Positions 8,801 through 11,037 of a stretch of 11,037 bases of DNA are shown here, one piece after another; position 1 is the stretch's first letter, and each line of letters starts with the position of its first letter. The translations under genes were made by a program, and so were the position numbers. Source of the stretch: RGIG3009 sp045630285 (GTDB lineage: Bacteria > Bacillota > Clostridia > Oscillospirales > Acutalibacteraceae); assembly GCA_045630285.1 (NCBI GenBank), contig JAZQSX010000025.1, positions 1 through 11,037 on the forward strand, given 5' to 3'. Below the pieces are notes generated by a model. That model was not told where the DNA came from, did no database searches, and was given only the letters and a program-made list of their open reading frames with translations.

Positions 8801-8842
8801 CAGATCAAGGCACATATCCTTGGTAAGAGTACGCTGAAATAA
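2804..8842 (+). CDS. Secreted modular GH16-family glycoside hydrolase with C-terminal dockerin
   Basis: 2012 residues, exported. A signal peptide (1-32, cleavage after PVAA) is followed by CBM-like jelly-rolls at about 36-192, 282-441, 448-599, 857-1008, 1097-1235 and 1324-1454; several open with NGDFEQG-like motifs and end in DNF-like strands. BIG2 Ig-like modules lie at about 196-276, 603-678, 683-768, 770-853, 1010-1092 and 1240-1320, with the typical W-(S/K)-S-(S/D)-D and IATV...G.VT signatures. A CARDB-like domain (1457-1573, ending N-TENN-A) leads into a GH16 domain (about 1588-1847) with EMDWLE at 1715-1720. By family rule E1715 is the nucleophile, D1717 assists and E1720 is the acid/base. 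A Glu-rich linker (about 1850-1950) joins a type I dockerin (1951-2012) with calcium loops D1952-D1963 and D1986-D1997. It should hydrolyse a beta-glucan or related polysaccharide outside the cell. The exact substrate cannot be read from sequence. The downstream cohesin gene is its likely docking partner. Confidence 0.93.
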   Translation: MRIQAKRMTAWMVSLALVMACALAGLTLPVAAEDTNLIVNGDFEQGASVAWGNSPYVVDGVGTGGSRGIQIKTTVNEGEASVNPGVYYKGEFNAILEEYTTYIFSFDYKHEGKGFPQLDVVYGGSDWTGWVDTVLPSNVDWTTKTIEFTTGSYANMNAVPGWEWQPRIVHYGNAANYGSSVVTFDNFKLVKKPTAATGIALDKVTTTVAQGFSTTLQVTATPSGAPIPEITWTSDDPSIATVEDGKVTGVSLGSTTITATADGLTPATCIVTVVEVPLEEPLPFPNGDFSASPSGWTYNTTVSGLFSKGDAVPVTTDSVDGNNYLVIPANGAQIVSPKLAYDIKAGDWIRVDFKVRKNQAGKMRFAMQLQGGIFNGYGQPDWIISTSESKTSNDGEWLAYTMYAKAAMDTSGFYLVFMELTGNTTAGLTLDLDDVALTKMNIKSEDELNLLYNGAMDVAGSELNDYNYEGLFKDGGKLEKDPGNADNMVLHMMSDAQAYFLPNIRIIEDANHSKPSLRYRTNTVYKLTYRQKGAGTTKPNVTSGYATVLSVEGDPETPSSTWKTVTMYIKTTASLNSNFLFDFKTAGDVYLDDFALHEVTSTTSLKLDQTEVELMPADTVTLTATTTPPGVTVVWSSDNDAVATVDANGKVTAVSDGTATITATCGKLTATCTVKVKDPGEATAIVLDKTEILLVKGASQKLTATSEPAASRYDSLTWKSSDDTIATVTADGTVTASATKAGEVTITATAMVGTTPLTATCKVIVMVEATAIGFAEDTITLAPPVKGYAVYYTPTVVPQPANSYVGALTWKSSDETVATVDANGKITTCGIGTTTITVSNGVLTDTCTVTVAEEGQRLSGGTFETEDWNTEAWTFSLIKEGNGSVIADPSLVGNRVLALPKNDDALSALWIRRLPLNAGMTYTLTFDLKGDGVTSGQQLAMYTHGASVTTSSWTYFAAGKDWTKVTYTFTTNNLDDGTTGALNRNYVFGFDNMKGGTLYLDNFSLVELPVATSIDIQPSGTLEMVPQSTASLTIHTEPAAASAGALTWSSSAPDVVMVDQKGTITAIANSGTAVITVANDKGKSATLTVKIDEYANQFFNGDFEQGAHVNWANYETIKPGVGKDGGYGFELVHNQVTGERTTAYYKAAFQLKPATTYLFSVDYLATEDCSFRFWSYGFGLRNPTYEEGDGTQWRTASITFTTPVDMELRTGWDFGIVCDKTGKSPAVVDNLVLKKYTSGIAPESIKVSSEALTLIPGRSEAISVHAAPTNGDTNDVVWTSDNQNVAIVEYGVITGVGNGKATITATTKNGKTASCVVTVAGDPALIKNGSFDIAGDTSWTLADGASIAPDKGVVSGNAAMLTKNAKLSQKFTGLKARTPYQLILRYYSMSGTADIKLTNGTTTLVQKSSGSDAGWTTLTYEFTTGNRVNAESELVLSTTASGPIYFDNIILAQKASLIDLEASSVVWGGGNEQVAPGTELTLAVCVTNRGKDRVPVGETFSVDICKNGEVIRTLEYTCKDRRELEEDCTIIVISDDKWIAEEGDYVISARVNADQKILEMNTENNTAQACLRVSDTIYAPPEVAKQAGMTSLVFSDDFDNYNSIDMYATGKDGYKWYVNRQWNASTITPNDYTIKDGIIKLHAAEPTYNITLTTLDGKTGAGFTYRMGYMEIRLRVVNPTHDTGAPGATGGIPAVWGFPDTKWLEKPGENTRWVEMDWLEYWGKNTKKWPKYPEGYFTTTFHDQISGEGSKDHWYNNSNSSQNGLGDGEWHTMGWLWASDLLVGYLDGEEYFRQTYDLEGFPEPMMNVKSGLPVEGAFSGMNYQYAALFLGGAIDNPMEVDYVQIWQGGDGVVDMSGSLVDMDADAFWYNYCTDDWADAIREVTPENKQNILNGEELWDRLSSQRQKEIDAYLQASGQLTYEELLAIAKAMPDKEETEDPPEPQQPAQKKGDINGDGRITVTDLLKIKAHLLGKSKLTGDAATAADTNGSGGITITDFLQIKAHILGKSTLK
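7539..7546 (+). repeat. C8 homopolymer inside the GH16 gene
   Basis: Eight consecutive C bases encode the Ala-Pro-Pro hinge (residues 1579-1581) between the CARDB-like and GH16 domains. A one-base slip here would remove the catalytic domain and dockerin but leave the binding modules. It may simply reflect Pro codon choice. Confidence 0.75.
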
Positions 8843-8857
8843 GAGGAGGACTCGTAT

Positions 8858-10093
8858 ATGAAAAAGATACTTTCTTTGGCGACAGTTGTTATTCTGTGCC
8901 TGATGCTGATGCTGCCGATGGCGATGTCGGTATCGGCAGCTGCTCCGTCGGCGGCGTTGGGAGCCCCCACCACCGTGCGTGAAGGGGAGACCTTCACGGT
9001 GGTGTTTCATCTTGGCGGTACCAACCTGTCCGGCTTGTCCGGCGCATTGAAATACGATAGCAAGCAGCTTCAGCTGGTCGGCACCAAGCAGTCGATTGCG
9101 GCGCCGTGGGTCGTTGAGTTTAGCGGAAACAATTTCTTGGCTTACGACAACAACTTGAGCAAGCCGATCAATAAATTGACTGCCGTATTTTCGGCGCAGT
9201 TCCGAGTCAAGGCTGCGGCCGGCACCAAAATCAGCGTTTCGTTCTCCGATATTCTCGCCTCTGACGGTCAGAAGGAATATGCGATGAGCGGCCCGGTGTT
9301 CTCCACGACGGTTGCCGAGCCGAAGTCCGACGACAACACGTTGGCGAGTCTGACGGCCGACGGCGTGACGCTGTCCCCGGCGTTCCGTGCCGACACGACG
9401 AGCTACACAGCGAGCGTGCCGTTTGACGTAACCAAACTGAACGTGTCTGCCACGGCGGCGGACGATAACGCCAAGGTTTCGGTCTCCTCGCCGAAGTTGA
9501 CCGCCGGCGGCACCACCAACGTGAAGGTGACAGTTACGGCCGAGGACGGCTCGAAGAAGGTGTATACCATTGCGGTTACCCGTGAGCAGGATCCCAACTA
9601 TAAAGCAAGCAGCAATAGCTCGCTGTCGGATATTACGATCGACGGTTTCGTGCTGTCGCCCGGATTTGATCAGCAGGTGACGGAGTACGTGGTGTGGCTG
9701 CCGTTCGAGACGGACAGCATCACGGTAAGCGGTACGGCGGCGCACGGCAAAGCCAGCGTCAAGGTTGTCGGCGGCGACGACCTGCAGGCAGGTCAGGATA
9801 ATATCGTGACGATTATCTGCACTGCAGAGGACGGCACCAAAAAGGAGTATACGCTGATTGCAAAGCGTGCTGCGGCGCACGGTGCGGAAGAACTCCCGGA
9901 GGAGGAGACTCCCGAAGAGGAGCAGCCCGACGAAGAGGATCCCAAACAGGAGGAGCCGACCGGGACTGAGCCGCAGGAGGAGCAAGGCTTCCCGTTGTGG
10001 ATGCTGATCGCAGCAGCCGCTGCCGGTTTGGTGATCGGTCTGGTGATCGGTCTGGTAATTCTGTTGGTTACGAAGAAATCCAAAAAAGCGTAA
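8858..10093 (+). CDS. Membrane-anchored cohesin protein with two cadherin-like beta-sandwich domains
   Basis: 411 residues. A signal peptide (about 1-28) is followed by a cohesin-like domain at 30-153: V.EGETFTVVFHL, then LSGLSGALKYD and L.LVG, then VFSAQFRVK and SFSDILASDG, the strand pattern of cohesins, although slightly short. Two cadherin-like beta-sandwich repeats (158-243 and 252-337) share the pattern L..(L/I)T.DG..LSP.F....T.Y...VPF and end in AEDG(S/T)KK-YT. A Glu/Pro-rich stalk (344-376) leads to a membrane helix (about 380-404) containing G390, G394 and G398 spaced GxxxGxxxG, and a Lys-rich cytoplasmic tail. There is no LPXTG, SLH module, dockerin or CBM. The start ATG 8858 has AGGAGG at 8844-8849. 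The gap of 15 bases after the GH16 gene implies one operon. The inferred role is to hold a dockerin-bearing enzyme, most simply its neighbour, at the cell surface. Confidence 0.87.
   Translation: MKKILSLATVVILCLMLMLPMAMSVSAAAPSAALGAPTTVREGETFTVVFHLGGTNLSGLSGALKYDSKQLQLVGTKQSIAAPWVVEFSGNNFLAYDNNLSKPINKLTAVFSAQFRVKAAAGTKISVSFSDILASDGQKEYAMSGPVFSTTVAEPKSDDNTLASLTADGVTLSPAFRADTTSYTASVPFDVTKLNVSATAADDNAKVSVSSPKLTAGGTTNVKVTVTAEDGSKKVYTIAVTREQDPNYKASSNSSLSDITIDGFVLSPGFDQQVTEYVVWLPFETDSITVSGTAAHGKASVKVVGGDDLQAGQDNIVTIICTAEDGTKKEYTLIAKRAAAHGAEELPEEETPEEEQPDEEDPKQEEPTGTEPQEEQGFPLWMLIAAAAAGLVIGLVIGLVILLVTKKSKKA
10030..10056 (+). repeat. 12-bp tandem repeat encoding the GxxxG membrane helix
   Basis: GGTGATCGGTCT occurs twice in perfect tandem (10030-10041, 10042-10053) with three bases of a third copy. 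In the reading frame it gives LVIG-LVIG-LVI in the membrane segment of the cohesin protein. It keeps frame at any copy number, so slippage would lengthen or shorten the helix by one turn plus a residue. Confidence 0.85.
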
Positions 10094-10115
10094 GACATAT
10101 TTCTGAATACGACAT

Positions 10116-10157
10116 AGCAGCAGACGGATAAAATCATCCGTTTGCTGCTTGTTTTTT
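10116..10157 (+). terminator. Intrinsic terminator after the cohesin gene
   Basis: A 14-bp stem with one G-T wobble (AGCAGCAGACGGAT at 10116-10129 with ATCCGTTTGCTGCT at 10136-10149) and a six-base AAAATC loop is followed by a T-rich tract to 10157. It lies 22 bases after the cohesin stop codon and ends the GH16/cohesin transcript. Confidence 0.93.
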
Positions 10158-10166
10158 AAAGAAAAA

Positions 10167-10195
10167 TTGCAAAAACGGACGTTATGTGATATACT
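10167..10195 (+). promoter_or_regulatory. Promoter of the small membrane protein gene
   Basis: TTGCAA at 10167-10172 and TATACT at 10190-10195 are separated by exactly 17 bases, and TGA directly before TATACT adds an extended -10. This is a good sigma-A-type promoter lying just after the previous terminator, so the small gene is its own unit. Transcription would start near 10202. Confidence 0.75.
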
Positions 10196-10243
10196 GAAAC
10201 TGATTTTTGGGCGAGATTGATAATGAAAGTGAGGAATCAGGCG

Positions 10244-10522
10244 GTGAAGATACAAAAAAGATGGTTGCGCACCGTGCTATCTCTGGTTTTGGTATTGGTG
10301 ACCTGCGGTGCTTCGGGTATACCAGCGCTGGCGCTTTCCGAGAACGGAGAGGGCATGTTGCTTTCTCCGGGGACCGGTGAAAAGCCGTCAAATACGCCGT
10401 ACATTCTCGGCGGGATTATGGTGCTTTGCATCATTGTTATTGTGCTGCTGTTTTGGCCGAAAAGGAAAGACAAGAAGTCGGAGCCGACGGATGACAGTGA
10501 TGCCAGCAATGATCAGGAATAA
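10244..10522 (+). CDS. Small exported single-pass membrane protein with a sorting-signal-like C-terminus; function unknown
   Basis: 92 residues from GTG 10244. I chose this start because AAAGTGAGG at 10226-10234 resembles a ribosome site, and because it makes the signal peptide (KIQKR..., C21, G25) line up with those of the two flanking secreted proteins (MRIQAKR..., C21, G25; C21, G25). An in-frame ATG at 10223 (99 residues) is the alternative. The signal peptide spans about 1-30, followed by a very short exterior segment with SPGTG at 41-45, a hydrophobic helix (54-71), then KRKDKK and an acidic tail of 14 residues. The PxTGE, helix and basic order resembles a sortase sorting signal, but the acidic tail and tiny ectodomain do not fit well. 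It may be a simple bitopic membrane protein. It is a separate unit with its own promoter and terminator between two surface-protein genes. I do not recognise a family. Confidence 0.72.
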   Translation: MKIQKRWLRTVLSLVLVLVTCGASGIPALALSENGEGMLLSPGTGEKPSNTPYILGGIMVLCIIVIVLLFWPKRKDKKSEPTDDSDASNDQE

Positions 10523-10528
10523 GTGACT

Positions 10529-10564
10529 AACAGCGTGGGCAAACCGGCGTCCACGCTGTTTTTT
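10529..10564 (+). terminator. Intrinsic terminator after the small membrane protein gene
   Basis: A 10-bp perfect stem (AACAGCGTGG at 10529-10538 with CCACGCTGTT at 10551-10560), a 12-base loop and a six-T run at 10559-10564 start six bases after the stop codon. Confidence 0.88.
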
Positions 10565-10683
10565 GCAAAGCAGTGCGCATCAGAAATGTGTAAAATCACA
10601 ATACTTGGCAGGTTTATTAGTGAAAATGAACAAAAAATGACAATAAAAATCGGCAAAACGCCACTGTTTTATTAAAAACGGTT

Positions 10684-10700
10684 ATGATATAATGACAATG
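10684..10700 (+). promoter_or_regulatory. Extended -10 promoter for the downstream secreted protein
   Basis: TGaTATAAT at 10685-10693 is a consensus extended -10. No good -35 hexamer is present; the upstream 120 bases are A/T-rich with no gene I can support. The start would be near 10700, with a leader of about 80 bases. The core closely matches the one upstream of the GH16 gene. Confidence 0.7.
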
Positions 10701-10725
10701 AGATAGCATCCGAGAGTAAGGGAGT

Positions 10726-10759
10726 GGGTGGCGCTTTGTGGTGCTGCCCGTTTTCTTTC
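10726..10759 (+). promoter_or_regulatory. Weak leader hairpin followed by a T-rich run
   Basis: GGGTGGC at 10726-10732 can pair with GCTGCCC at 10743-10749 (seven pairs, two of them wobbles), followed by GTTTTCTTTC. This resembles a weak attenuator in the 5' leader of the next gene. No competing antiterminator stem or known riboswitch core is apparent, so it may be chance. Confidence 0.25.
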
Positions 10760-10779
10760 GGAACAAAGGAGGAAATGCT

Positions 10780-11037
10780 ATGAAGAAGAACACACGTCGG
10801 ATTTTGTCGTGGGTGTTGGCATTGGCTTTGCTGACGACTTGCGCAATCTCCGGGTTGGTGTTGCCCACTGTCGCCGCAGATGACAATCTGCTTACTAACG
10901 GCGACTTTGAACAGGGCGGCACCGGCTGGGGAACCAGTGCTTCGGCGACCATTGCCGAGGGCAACGGTAAAGACGGCAGTAAGGGTATGAAGATCGCCAC
11001 CGAGGTTCTCGAGGGCGGCGCTTCGGTGTACCCTGGC
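10780..11037 (+). CDS. Secreted protein with N-terminal CBM-like jelly-roll, 5' part only
   Basis: The first 86 codons are present and the frame runs open off the window edge. ATG 10780 is fixed by AAAGGAGG at 10765-10772, seven bases upstream. The signal peptide spans 1-33 (cleavage after TVAA) and is followed by DDNLLTNGDFEQGG, then GNGKDGSKGMKI and EGGASVYPG. This aligns directly with the first jelly-roll of the GH16-dockerin protein (NLIVNGDFEQGA, GGSRGIQI, GEASVNPG), so the two genes are paralogs at least over this module. It probably encodes another extracellular carbohydrate-active or binding protein. Whether it carries BIG2 modules, a catalytic domain or a dockerin cannot be known from here. 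Confidence 0.88.
   Translation, partial: MKKNTRRILSWVLALALLTTCAISGLVLPTVAADDNLLTNGDFEQGGTGWGTSASATIAEGNGKDGSKGMKIATEVLEGGASVYPG

Noticed and set aside
9893..10090. Sortase LPXTG anchor in the cohesin protein
   Set aside because: The nearest resemblance (LPEEET at residues 346-351) does not match LPXTG and is about 30 residues ahead of the helix; nothing like LPXTG sits just before the membrane segment.
10223..10243. ATG 10223 as start of the small protein
   Set aside because: There is no clear ribosome site upstream of it, whereas GTG 10244 has AAAGTGAGG before it and aligns the signal peptide with its neighbours. Not excluded.
7181..10255. A minus-strand open frame of 1,024 codons across the GH16 end and the cohesin gene
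   Set aside because: Its translation is rich in His, Arg and Gln with no recognisable domain, it lies antisense to two well-supported genes, and long antisense frames are expected where the sense codons rarely yield reverse stops.
1..11037. CRISPR arrays, tRNA/rRNA genes, insertion sequences, phage attachment sites
   Set aside because: I looked for regularly spaced repeats, tRNA-like cloverleaf segments, transposase motifs and flanking direct repeats and saw none. The repeats present are protein-module repeats within the GH16 gene.

Overview
The window looks like chromosome of an anaerobic Gram-positive member of the Firmicutes, most likely class Clostridia and perhaps an Oscillospiraceae/Ruminococcaceae-type gut or plant-fibre bacterium. 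The reasons are the Clostridia-like alpha operon order (rpsM-rpsK-rpsD-rpoA-rplQ), very strong AGGAGG ribosome binding sites, a four-cysteine S4, moderate GC, and a dockerin/cohesin pair. The taxonomic call is inference. Every gene I can support lies on the plus strand.

Region 1 (1-2640) is the distal part of the ribosomal protein alpha operon: the 3' tail of rpsM, then complete rpsK, rpsD, rpoA and rplQ, closed by a strong intrinsic terminator at 2604-2640. The 94-base gap before rpoA has hairpin potential, including a CCTCC element that could cover the rpoA ribosome binding site.

Region 2 (2641-10157) is a two-gene secreted polysaccharide-degradation unit. An extended -10 promoter near 2724 precedes a 2012-residue exported protein. 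It consists of six jelly-roll (CBM-like) modules interleaved with six bacterial Ig-like group 2 (BIG2) modules, then a CARDB-like domain, a GH16 catalytic domain with the active-site pattern ExDxxE, a linker and a C-terminal type I dockerin. Fifteen bases downstream is a 411-residue protein with a signal peptide, one cohesin-like domain, two cadherin-like beta-sandwich domains, an acidic Glu/Pro stalk and a C-terminal membrane helix. The simplest reading is a minimal cellulosome-like device: the anchor displays one cohesin on the membrane, and the dockerin of the neighbouring GH16 enzyme plugs into it. A terminator follows at 10116-10157.

Region 3 (10158-10564) is a monocistronic unit with its own promoter (TTGCAA-17-TATACT) and terminator. 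It encodes a small (about 92-residue) exported single-pass protein with an SPGTG motif before its membrane segment, resembling a sortase sorting signal.

Region 4 (10565-11037) holds a promoter whose core nearly matches the one before the GH16 gene, and then the first 86 codons of a second exported protein. Its mature N-terminus is clearly paralogous to the first jelly-roll of the GH16 protein. This suggests a cluster of related secreted carbohydrate-active proteins continuing beyond the window.
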